NCBI GenBank assembly: GCA_029379385.1
Contig: CM055608.1
Span: forward strand, 18,598,350 to 18,662,349
Direction of reading: 5' to 3'
Length of the DNA stretch: 64,000 nt
From: Quillaja saponaria
Lineage: Eukaryota > Streptophyta > Magnoliopsida > Fabales > Quillajaceae
The position numbers and the translations under genes are program-made. Shown piece after piece: positions 32,887-44,078 of the stretch; position 1 is the stretch's first letter; each line of letters opens with the position of its first letter. A model generated the notes under the pieces. The model searched no databases and was not told the origin of the DNA. It worked only from the letters and a program-made list of their open reading frames with translations.

Positions 32887-35800
32887 TTTGTTATATCATA
32901 ATATTATCATAGAAAAAACACAAAATAAATGTGACTGTCTCCTCTAACAAAGTCCACAGGTAGACCTTCCAAATTGTTGCTCCAACAAAGTTCATGGCTA
33001 CCAATTTCCTGCAACCGGTTGCCACACTTCATACACACTTCCAAGGTTTTATTTCACCCTTAGCCATCCCTTTCATCGTTAATTAGAAGCCTTGATGTCC
33101 AAAAAACTTTGAACAATTTACTTCCTTCAAAATATGGAGGATGACTAGCAAGAGCTGACTTGATTTCCTACACAATTAAGCTAAGAGAGATAGCGGCAAG
33201 AGTAACCAAAAAGAGGAAAAAATGTTGATTTTGGATTCTAAGTTATCTCTACCTTGGCTATAATGGGCAAGAAAACAATAATACTATGGTATTGCAATAG
33301 GCATGAAAACAGGGCAAGGAGGAAAGCTTTTACACTTGAAAGAAAAGAAAGTCGGTGAGGCATTCAAGGAAGAAAATGGAAAGTAACTTGGGTTAAAGTC
33401 AAGGCTCTAATTTGTGGTGTACAAAATTTCTAGATTTATAATTATATATATATATATATAAATATATATCCACTTATTTAATTTAAATTTCTTGAATACA
33501 ATATGTCTTACTTCGAACACAATTTATTTAAGACAAATCCTAAAGGATTTAATTCAAAGTCAAGCAAATCAATGGTATATAATTATTCTTGCTTCATACA
33601 TGTATATATATCCATAAATATATATATACATGTGAATATTTATTCACATTAACTTTAATTATTTATTATTGTTTCACTTAGATACAAATATTATACATAA
33701 TTGTAAGACAATTTATTAACGTGTCGGATTATAATAGTATATTTATAATCAAATATTCATTTATCTTAATTTTACTTCATGTAACATTTTATTCACCTAT
33801 TCACTACAGTTTACATATAAATATTCTAAGACGTACGTTCAATTATTGGGTTATGACAATCCCCCTCCTTAAAAGAAATTCGTCCTGAATTTCAGTAACA
33901 AAGGATATAGATAAATAGTTTCATTATAACTTGGTTTTCACCGAAAGATTAATCGAAGTTTAAGAACTTGTCTATTTACACTCATCATTGATTACTTCTC
34001 ACATGTTAGGTTCTTATACACTTTTACTTCTTGAAACTTGTGGGTAATAGGCCCACTGCGTTACCGCCGCACCACTCTGATCGAAGCCAATACGATATTA
34101 TCTCACATGACTCACAACACGACTGCTACAGTCATTATGTCTAAACAAATACAAACAAATTCTACGCACATTTATTGTATAAGTCTACAATCACCTCGGG
34201 TAATCTATGCAAACAAAGCAACATTGTCTTGTATTTGTAGTCACGGACCTCTAAACCCAAGCTCTGATACGAACTTGTCACACCCCTCATGGAGGCATGA
34301 TTGGCCGGAGGAACGGATAACCAAACCTCCGTAACCCTGACTTCAGACAAAGAAACAAATAGGACTCTTGACTATACTAATGGTTAAAAGTGAAATTTGA
34401 TTAAACAGAAGTTAACTGTAAAAGTTTGTTTAATGACAATTTACTAAAAATTTCAGCAGAGGTTCCCTGTAATATGGAACATGCCTCAAAATGCAAACAC
34501 ATATATTCTAGTTTTTACACAACAACAACACAAAGACAACAAGGAGCTCCACTTCGTACACATTATAAACAAGGCAAATAACTAGACTATTACATTATAA
34601 AAAATCAAACACAACACAATTCTAGTATGACTACAAACTTTCATCATTAACTTCAAATCTGAGATCCTAGAAAATACCTTGATGTACTTTGTTGGCCAGT
34701 CATGATCTTGGCAAAGCCACATACTAAACTTCTGTTACAAAAAAAAATTCACAAGAAAGGAGCGAGTCCTACAAACTTCGTGAGTAGAAAATCATATCTA
34801 AAGGGTACTAGCATCACCCTTTAACTCTTACTTTTCTTGTTCTTAGTTCAAGATCCTAATTCAATTTCACTTAACTCTTTTAACTACAATGTCAATATAT
34901 TGAATTCCAATTTAGACTAATGAACTAGAATTTATTTAGTTCATATAGAAGTAATTCTTAAACTACTTTCCCATTCTTTAAGGATTCCATATATACATCA
35001 ATTAAACTAACTATCAACTTTTCATAGTATTTATACTCCCACTCTAGAATTCAATTTATATTAGTTATCTAAAGTTAACCGAAAAGTTAAATTATACACT
35101 TTCACTATGAACATAACAAAATTTAGACTTTCTATTAAACTTTTTATTAATCATTTAGAAAATATGATAATTTTCATACATTTCTTCAAAGTAAATTTCT
35201 TTGTGGTGTTTTTATTGATGTGTATATATGTCTATTTATATACCTATACCACACTTTCATATAATTAGTCCACAATTCAGTTAACTTAATGCAACATTGT
35301 ACATGCTTATTTTTTTTCATATAACACATCTATTCAAATACACATAATAATCTTGCCACCAAAGGATAAAAATTAACCATTCACCTTAAACTGATTTCAT
35401 TCGTCACTCACACTTGCAATCATGTTCGTCGTTGATTCAGCCACACTTTCCAAAGCTGCTATTACATTTTTCAAGCGTTACTTAGTTTGACAATTCTTAA
35501 GTTATAAGCTTTTAGTTACAAAAATCTAGAGTTACTCAGTTTCAAGTATTTATTTAAAGTTAACTCTTCTTTAGTTATTTTCACAATGATCTTTGAGATA
35601 TATTTGATTTTCGGTTATATACTTAACCAAATTTAACAAAACCAAGTTTAAACATTAACTTTGGGAAGTTATCTATCTTTCTTATTTAGAAACTTTTCCT
35701 AAAATCAGCCTTGAACTCAATCGATTCCTTACATGAACAAAAATAAGTCACTGCACAAATTCCTGATTCCCAACTCCTTATTACGATGCTTATAGAATTC

Positions 35801-36663
35801 TCATACTTGGGAGTTAAATTATGAACCTTTCCATTCTAGTATTTCAAGATGTTAGGAACATTTCATCTTTAATATGTCACTCTTAATTCAACCTTTAAGA
35901 CCTCCTAATATCAGTATTACCAAAACAGATACAGTTAGTACCCGAAAATCACAATTATGAATTTAACCACCTTCAAAATTCACACAACATGGAATTAAGA
36001 CTTGCACCACCCCATAGTTGCTCTTTAGTGTGTTAGGAAAAACTTTTATTTAGAGCTCCTAAGTTAATTCCAACCACAAACCCCGACGAAGTCTCCCGAA
36101 CTGACTGAAGCTCACTAAAAATCCTGCATGGACCTAGTCTTAATTTCAATAACTGTACCAACAAATATACTTGGAACCAGGTTATGAAATTTTGTGGATA
36201 TCAATTGAAGGCCCTAAGATACATTTTTTTTTTAGAATTCATAATTTAATTCAGCTTCGAAAGTACCCCGAAATACAAGATTTCTTTAACCCACAAAATC
36301 TGGCCCTGCATCCCTTCAAAAACCTCTTAGCTCTCATTTTCCTACACTTTACCCATAACTAACACTCCTTTGTTCATATCCATTACTCACTTTCATTAAC
36401 TTCTTAACCCGCAACATTAACCAACAATTATCTACTTTTGTTTATGAACTTTTAATCAAATTCCAACAACATTAACTACCAAGACTCCAAGTTTTACAAA
36501 CATCTAAAGGGCATAATTACTTTTTTTTCATGTGTACGTATATTATATCTATATATACCCTAATTAACACAATTTCATTAATTCTCATGTTACTTATATT
36601 CTTACATCAAACTTGTAATTGGTTTAGTTAATCAAAGTAATTAAAACTTGAATTACATATGCT
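32887..36663 (-). mobile_element. Element B: inverted relative of element A
   Basis: On the minus strand: a 5' LTR reaching its end at 34277 (TGTCACACCCC in plus view), the primer site at 34262-34273 (CGTATCAGAGCTT, one mismatch), a short internal region about 33860-34276, a purine tract next to 33859, and the 3' LTR start TGTCATAACCCAATAATTG at 33859 running left to about 32887. The 5' LTR matches element A back to about 35278 and then switches to sequence like LTR C (35280-36660). No gag or pol. Confidence 0.75.
34030..34081 (-). ncRNA. Initiator tRNA-Met 5'-half-like sequence in element B
   Basis: The minus strand reads ATCAGAGTGGTGCGGCGGTA and continues through GTGGGCCTATTACCCACAAG. It aligns with the same 52 nt of initiator tRNA-Met as the copy in element A, with a different set of changes (about 40 of 52 matching by eye). 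It sits at the equivalent place between primer site and purine tract. Confidence 0.72.
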
Positions 36664-37300
36664 TACTATGAAAAGTTGATAGTTAGTTTAATTGATGTAT
36701 ATATATATATATATGGAATCCTTGATGAATGGGAAAGTAGTTTAAGAATTTGGTGTATATGAACTAAATAAATTCTAGGTCATTAGTCTAAGTTGGAATT
36801 CAATATATTGACATTATAATTAATAGAGTTAAGTGAAATTTTTCACTCATAGATTCCGTAGGACTCACTCTTTTTTTGCGAATTTTTTTAAGTAACAAGA
36901 GTTTAGTATATGATGTTGCTGAGCTTGTGAACAGCCGATAGAGTACGAGGTATTTTCTAGGGTGTTTGACTTTGTATAATGTAATAGTCTAATTATTTGT
37001 CTTGTTTATGATGTGGATGGAGCGGAGCTCCCTGTTATCTTTGTGTTGTTGTTGTGTAAAAACAAAAATATATGTGTTTGTATTTTGAGGCACTTTCCAT
37101 ATTGCAAGGAGCCTCTACCAAAATTTTTAGTAAATTGTTATCTGTTTCAGTAAACAAACTTTTACAATTAACTTTTGTTTTATCAAATTTCTTTTTAATC
37201 ATTGGTTTAATCAAAAGTCCTATTTGTTTCTTTGTCTGAAGTCAGGGTTGCAGAGATTTGGTTATCTGTTCCTTTCAACAATCATGCCTCCATGAGGGTT
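36664..37300 (+). repeat. Partial LTR of the element A type
   Basis: Matches the 3' part of the A LTR from ACTATGAAAAGTTGATAGTT through CATGCCTCCATGAGGG, with an internal deletion across the central block, and lacks the last bases before LTR C begins. Confidence 0.75.
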
Positions 37301-37301
37301 A

Positions 37302-37566
37302 TGTTATAACCCGATAGCTTAACATACGCCTTAGAATGTTATTACGTAACTTGCTGTGACTAAGTGGATAAAATTTTATGCAAAGTAGAATAAAAATAAA
37401 TAAACACTTGTATATATACACACACACACACACACACACATATATAATTAGAAAAATTAATTTTCACCATATCATGGGTTGACTTGGACTTAAATTTCAC
37501 TTTATTAAATTGTATTAGTGAGTAAAATTAGTGAATGGGTACAATAACTTAGGGAACAAAATTGTA

Positions 37567-37607
<41 letters not shown>

Positions 37608-40600
37608 TTAACCTACACCACATGTTAGTAAGTGGACTTTAGATTTAATTAGTTGTATTATTTTATTCCCTTATTTTGTTTTACTCCATTTCCCTTTTAC
37701 TTGCCAACTGACTTATTCTTGATGGGTTTCGGCTTGCAATCCATTTTCCCTTGCTTCTCTTTGTTTCCTCTTTGCTTTCTTGAACCTTCTTTGATTCTCT
37801 ACAATCAAAGGATATTTCACCTATTTTGTTTTTGTTTTAGTTGGTGAAGCCTTCAATACTTTAGCTCCAGCTGAGAAGAGTAGTTTAAAGGCTGGTTGGA
37901 TAGCCTTATGTTGGCTATAGGTGAGTCCCTGTTTTTGACTGAAAATTTCTTAGGCTAGTTAAGTAAGTTAGCTTGAGTTTTTGCTTAATAAAGTAGAAAT
38001 TCTTAGTGTGTGTGCATAATAAGTGTAGAGGTTGAAGGGAATTCTTTTAGTTCTATACCATTGAGGAAGATCTTGAAAGTCAAACTTGTATCTTTTTGTT
38101 CTATTAAAGGTTTTAAAGAGCTGGGAATTTATGACCTTGGTCAACAAAGCCTTACAAACTTGTTTATGATAAATAGGTTGAGGTTTCATGGTTGCTTAGA
38201 ATTTTAAATTGGCTTTACAGTTGAACCTAGACATTAAGTGCATTAATATAATAATCAAAATCTTCATTGTTTTGTCTTCATGTCTACAAATACTACTTAT
38301 GAAAGATGTAGAACATGGTCCCAATTTGTGGATAGCAAGATCAAGGCTCTTAAATAGCCTGGTTTTTCTGCTTTATATAAATTTTGTTATTTTCTTAAAA
38401 GATACTTAGGAAGTTAGGCTCTTTTTGTTTTTATTTCTTTATATAGCTTGTTGGAGGGAGTTTAGGTGTGTTATAGTTGAACAAGGCAGCAAGCTACTAT
38501 TTTTCCCTTCATACTATCATTTTTTTCAAACTAATAGAAGAGGTGCACAACCACCTTCTTTTCTTGATAGTTCCATGTCCTATATTTGCTTAAGATGGTG
38601 AATTGTCTTGAATTAAGATTTTCCTACTTGGTATGTGATTAAGAATTGGAAATTACATGTTAATAAGGGCAACTAGAAATTAATAGTAATAGCTAAATGG
38701 TTAGTATCATGAAATTTACAACTTGTAGGTGGTAAAAATAGTATGAATAAGGAGGAGGTCTTAGAAATTGGAATATACATATGAATGTTAGGATTGTGTA
38801 AGTTATATTTTGATGGAAGTGGATAGTTTAAGTTTTGGTTTAACTTTAGATAATTGGTTTAGCTTGAATTCAATATTTTGGAATGTGAGTAATATGAATT
38901 GAGAAAATTATGTTGGTTTCTTGGAGTTGGTATGTATATATATATATACATACTCAAGTAATAAAATAAGATGCACTTAAGAAGTTTGATAAAATGCTTG
39001 AAAGAAACTAGTTGTAATGTAAGGGTTAAAACTTAGTATATTCAAGTCTTTGTGGTTAAGGATTAATTGAATTTGAATAAAAAGCCTAAGAACAAGAGTA
39101 AAGAATGGTTGGTTGATGTGGAGAGTTGAGAATTTGATGAAAGTGGGTAGTGAGTATGAGCAAATGATATTTAGTGGTGGGGTGAAGTGTTGAAAGTGAG
39201 AGTTAAGAGGTTTTTGAAGGGATGTTGGGCTAGATTTCATGGGTTAGAAAGTTCTTGTGTTTCGAGTACTTACAGAGTTGAATTAAATTAATAGTTAAAA
39301 AAAGAAAATGTAGCTTAGGGTCTTGAGATAATGTCTGCAAAATTTCGTAACATAGTTTTGAGTATATTTGTTGGTAGAGTTGTTGGACTACAGCTAAGTC
39401 TATGTAAGATTATTAGTGAGCTTCAGTAAGTTTGGGAGACTTTGTCATAGGTTGTAGTTTGAATTAGCCTAAAACCTCTAATTATAAGTTGTTCCTAACA
39501 TACTAAAGAGTAAATCTGGAGTGGTGCAAGTCTTAATTCTATGTTGTGTGTATTTTGGAGGTATTAGAATTCTTGGCTGGAATTTTCAGGTCCTGACTAT
39601 ACTTGTTTTGAAGTAATTAAGATTGAGGGGTCTTAAAGGATGAATTGGGAGTAGAGTGATGAAGATAAAATTTTCCTTACATCTCTAAATACTAGACTAG
39701 AAATTTTTGTAAATTAACTCTCAAGTATGAGAATTCAATAAGCAATGGAATCAGGGGTTGGCAACTAGGAATTTGTGCAGTGCCCTGTTTTTGTTAATGT
39801 GAGGAATCAAGTCAGTTCAAGGCTAATTTTAGGAAAAGTTTCTGAATAAGAAAGATAGATAACTTTCTAAAGTTAATGTTTAACTTGGTTTTGTTAAATT
39901 AGGTCAAGGATATAAGCATAAATCAAATATATCTTCAAGATCGTTATGAAAATAACTAAAGAAAAGTTAATTTTAAATAAATACTTGAAATTGAGTAACT
40001 CTAGAGTTTCTTAACTAAAAGGTTATAACATAAGAATTGTCAAACTAAATAACACATGAAAAATGTAATTACAACTTCAGAAAGTATGGTTGAATTAATG
40101 ATGTACACGATCGCAAGTAAGAGTGACGAATGAAACCTGTTAAAAGTGAGTGGTTAATTGAACAGCCTATTAGGATGCTAGATTAATATGTTTATTTATT
40201 GCATATACTTGAATAAATGTGTTATTATAAAGTATAAGTATGTATAATGCTTAATTTGAGTTATTTGAATGATGTTTGGCATGTGAAATTGGTTGTGGTT
40301 GATAAAGGCCAACGAAGTGTTTTTCCTTTCGAAATGATTTTTATTTTTGAATTAAAATCTTGGTGCACCTAGGATGTTTTAAGATTTTCTTATTCTGATA
40401 AAAGTTTTTAAAGAATTGAGTGGTTAGCCCTGGTGGGTGGGTTTGAAGAAGGGATTCAGTGATTCTATTTCCAATTCTGTTTAGTGCGTGGGAGCAAAAT
40501 TGCCTTATGGTAGGTGGTGTGCGGGGCTGAGTTACTCCATTGGCCCTTTGCTTGCTTTGTATATTTTGATTGCCTTGATTATTTTGAGTGGATTATACAA

Positions 40601-41272
40601 TGTACTAATTGAACTGTGCTTGCTAAGTTTTATATATCCGTATTTGTATATGTGTAATCTTAGTAGTTTTAGAATATATGATATGTGGATATTAATTGAT
40701 TATATATTTTATAAGTATGTTGGGTGATACTAGTACCTTTTGGGTACGATTTTCCACTCATGGAATCCGTAAGATTCATCCTTCTCATGTGGTTATTTTA
40801 TTTTTAGTAACATGATCTCGAGGACGGCTATTACCAATTATGGAAGGCTATTTTATTTTTTGGAATCTTAATCTTGAAGTCAAAGGTTAAAAGTTTGCAA
40901 TCACACTAGAGTTGTGTGCTGTCAAATTTTGTGTTACGTAATAGTCTAGTTATTTGTTAATTGTGATGTGACTGGAGCGAAGCTCCTCTGTGTAATTCTG
41001 TGGTTATTGTGATTTGGTTGTATATGAGCAAGTGTACTTATTTGTATTTTGAGGCATGTTCCATATTGCAGGGAACCTCCACAAATTTTTTTTAGTAAAT
41101 TGTCATTTATTTCAATTAACAAGCTTTTGTTTTTATAAAATTTACTATGTTTTTTTTTCTTTTTTTTTTTTTAGTCAAGAGTCGTGTTTGTTTCTTGGTT
41201 CTAAAGTTAGGGCAACGGAGGTTTAGTTATCCATCTCTCCGGTCAGTCATGCTTTTATTTGGGGGTGTGACA
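37302..41272 (+). repeat. LTR 'C', 4.0 kb
   Basis: TGTTATAACCCGATAGC...GGGGTGTGACA. No primer site follows, so it is a solo LTR or the end of a recombined element. Microsatellites are at 37419-37440 (AC) and about 37569-37605 (TA). The central block is at about 40726-40765. Confidence 0.8.
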
Positions 41273-41779
41273 ACTTTTCTACCTTACACTTGTTACACCA
41301 AATAAGGATTTCAATTATCTTTACTACTATCTCTAGATGGCATAAAAAAAAAAAACCAAGGAACCCCTCAACCAAAGGGAAGAAGAAAGGAGGATGAGGC
41401 AGTGGAGGAAAATAAGACAAGGAATAGGGAAAAAAAAAGAAAAAAGTGAAATAGAAACAAACAAATTTTCAAAAGTAAGTCAAAGTAAACAAAATTTGTC
41501 ATAAAAAACTAAATCTAAGTGTGTGTGTGTATATACATGACTTTTTCCTCCACCAATTAAATTAGTTTATATATGTGTCTCATTTAAAAAATTTACATGA
41601 GATGAAAATGAAATGCCAAGTTAACTAATAATGAAATTTAATTCTTTCATTACCTATATATATTTTTTCAAATGTTCATTTATTTTAAAAGTTACTTTGC
41701 TGAAAATTTTATTCACCTATTCATAATAAATTGCGTACCAACATTCTATAATGTACGTTAACTAGGTTATAACAACAAA

Positions 41780-41946
41780 TATAGCTAAACAACTTGGCAG
41801 ACACTTGGATTGGGTGCAAACAAGCTAAGTAGTAGCATAATAGGGTAATGTAGAAAGAAAAGAAGCAAATTAAGATAACGGCAATGCAAATCTAAAAATA
41901 ACAATAACAAAAACAACAATATATATAAGTGGCTTTGTGGCAGAAT
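41780..41946. other. Short unassigned flank
   Basis: Host sequence to the right of solo LTR H; A-rich with AACAATAACA runs. The Helitron below may begin near 41925. Confidence 0.4.
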
Positions 41947-42290
41947 TTTTTTATTTCCTTAACTACCCTTATGAGTTGTTATTATCACATAGTTATCTTT
42001 AGTTGCTATTTTACTTCTAATAGACTATTAGTATTTTTTTTTTTCAAATTCTTCTCCATTATAATATAAATAGAATTGTAATAGTTTTAAAATTATTGAT
42101 TTCTTTTTTACTAATTCATCTTTGATTTTCTTAAACACCCTTATGAGTTGTTATTATTACATAGTTACCTTAGTTACTATTTTACTTCAAATAGATTATC
42201 AATATATATATATATATTCCTAATTCTTCTTCATTTTAATATCAATAGAATTGTAATTGTTTTAAAACTATTGAATTATTTTTTACTCAA
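41947..42290. repeat. Two tandem units of about 170 bp in Helitron-like DNA
   Basis: ACCCTTATGAGTTGTTATTA followed by a shared 150-bp tail occurs from about 41964 and again from about 42137. Weaker related units (AATTATATGTCAATAGTA-GTTAAGATT) recur at about 42315, 42500 and 42825. Confidence 0.75.
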
Positions 42291-43082
42291 TATTCATAAA
42301 TCGTTAAATTTTCAATAAACATATGTCAGTAATAATTAAAATTGAATTTCTCAATTTTTTGTTTAATAAGTCTCTAAAAATCATAGCTTTTTAGTTCTTA
42401 TCAAATTTATTAGTTAAAAGAAATATTAAGAATAAAATTCAATGATTATAATATTATTACTTTAATTTTTAATTCAAAAAAAATTATAATTTTTAATAAT
42501 TATATGTCAATAGTAGTTAAGATTAAATTTCTTAATTTTTTTTAATTTAATAAGTTTCTAATAATCATAATAGTTCTTAGTTTTTCTCAAATTTATGAAT
42601 TAATTTTTTTATAAAACAAAGACAATACTATGAATTAAAAAAATAATTAAGAGTATAGTTTGTGAGTTTTTACTATTACATGAAATACTTTTTTAAGTGT
42701 TATTTTTTTTACTTCTTTCTTAACTAATTCCATTTTAATATTAAGAGAATTGGATTTGTTTTATGACTATCTACTTTTTTTTGTCCTAATTTTTTTCAAA
42801 ATTAATAAATCTACAATTTTTCAATAATTATATATCAATAGTAATTAAGATTGAATTTCTCAAATTTTTATTTTTATTTTTATAAAATTAGGATGAATTA
42901 AAAGAAAAACATTTAGAGTATAGTTCTTCTAATTATAATATTGTTTTGTTGATCTTTAATTTCTTATTAAAATTTTCTATTTGTTTAATATCATTAACGT
43001 GTAGATTTTTTTAGTAACTATAATTTCTTGATATATACATTAATTGTTGATGAACATATTTGTAAATATCATTAAGACTAAT

Positions 43083-43112
43083 CACGCGTAAAGCATGTGT
43101 CACGAAAGCTAG
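43083..43112 (+). mobile_element. Probable second Helitron 3' terminus
   Basis: CACGC GTAAA GCATGTG forms an imperfect hairpin, consistent with a stem eroded by C-to-T change, followed 10 bases later by CTAG and T. The AT-rich repeats to the left probably form the element body. The 5' end is not identified. Confidence 0.55.
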
Positions 43113-43299
43113 TGTATATATCCAGTAATACTTGTTTGCAACATTTAAATTTATTCAACGATGATTGGTAAAGGTTCATGTTGTATCAAATGTATAATTT
43201 AATTCAATAATAACTTAATTTGATTTTTATGATAACTAAGTAATTATTTACAAATGCACAATAAATAATTAACATTCAAATTATCGTTTTATTGCATGT

Positions 43300-43905
43300 A
43301 CGATCAGCTGAAAGACAAAGTCAATGGCTATAGAAGTTAAAGTAAACTCAATCAATTGAAGACCATTTTTCAGTTAGGTGAAAGACTCAAACAATAGCAT
43401 TTCCCTAAAGGAGCCAGCTAAAGTAAATGAGTCAGTCAACTCAAGATCATAAATAAGTCAGCTAAAGATGCAACGCGTCATTTCATTAAAATCAGTCATT
43501 TGAAGCTTACACTTAATCAACTCAAGATGCAACATAATGTTTCATTAAAATTAATCACCTGAGCCTTACCTTTAGTCAGTTGAAGTCATATGTCAATTTA
43601 CTGAAGTTGATGCATATGATATCATTCCACTAACATAGTTAGTTGATGCTCTATTAGATCTTTTCTTTTCAATCAGTTGAGCTGCTATTCAACTGGTCCA
43701 AACGAAGTTGCTTCATTTAATCAGTTAGCTGAGCTTCTCATTTGGGATTTGATCTATCAACTAAACTAGATCATTTATCTTTTAAACGATGACATTTTTG
43801 GAAAACAATAAACCGAACATTCTTTCTAAATCAATTGTTCCTCATCTTCCTCAGCTTTTTAGAATTCAAAAATGACTCTTCGCACCATATTAGATAAAGA
43901 CAAGA
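43300..43905. repeat. Copia-type LTR piece rich in CAGTTGACTG-like motifs
   Basis: At least ten degenerate copies of CAGT(C/T)(A/G)ACT(G/C)A or its halves, such as GTCAGTCAACTCAAG and ATCAGTTGAGCT, occur in 500 bp. Such motifs are a feature of some plant copia LTRs as I recall. The same LTR probably continues at 61743-62562, beyond the inserted Athila-type element. Confidence 0.5.
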
Positions 43906-44078
43906 TGATAAGTTTATGAAATAGCCTTATTTATATTTTTTTAATTCATATTTTTTGCTATGTTCTTGAGTTTTAGTTGAAGTTTGCTTAAGTTTTTAGT
44001 TAAATCCTAGTTGAGTCCTTATCGTTTAAGGATGTTAAATCCTAATTGATTTTGATTAATATTTAGGTTATTAGTATG

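Larger units (their letters stand above)
30188..41279 (+). mobile_element. Nested long-LTR complex A/B/C inside solo LTR H
   Basis: Direct repeats TTTTC (30188-30192 and 41275-41279) bracket the complex, although two extra bases (AC) separate the right copy from the last LTR end. Within it are element A (plus), element B (minus, inverted), a partial LTR (36664-37300, plus) and LTR C (37302-41272, plus). The partial LTR runs into C without its final GTGACA, so at least one recombination or deletion occurred. Confidence 0.6.
27968..41779 (-). mobile_element. Solo LTR 'H' of the long-LTR family, interrupted by an 11-kb nested complex
   Basis: In plus-strand view it starts TGTCACACTC at 27973 and ends GGTTATAACA at 41774, the inverse of the family ends TGTTATAACC...GTGTGACA, so it lies on the minus strand. 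Both sides carry the TSD ACAAA (27968-27972 and 41775-41779). Its own sequence is 27973-30192 and about 41280-41774, some 2.7 kb; the rest is the nested A/B/C complex. No coding capacity. Recovery of a matching TSD across 13.8 kb is strong evidence for this order of events. Confidence 0.85.

Noticed and set aside
34038..34334. Plus-strand 98-codon frame
   Set aside because: Antisense to the primer site, tRNA-like piece and LTR end of element B.
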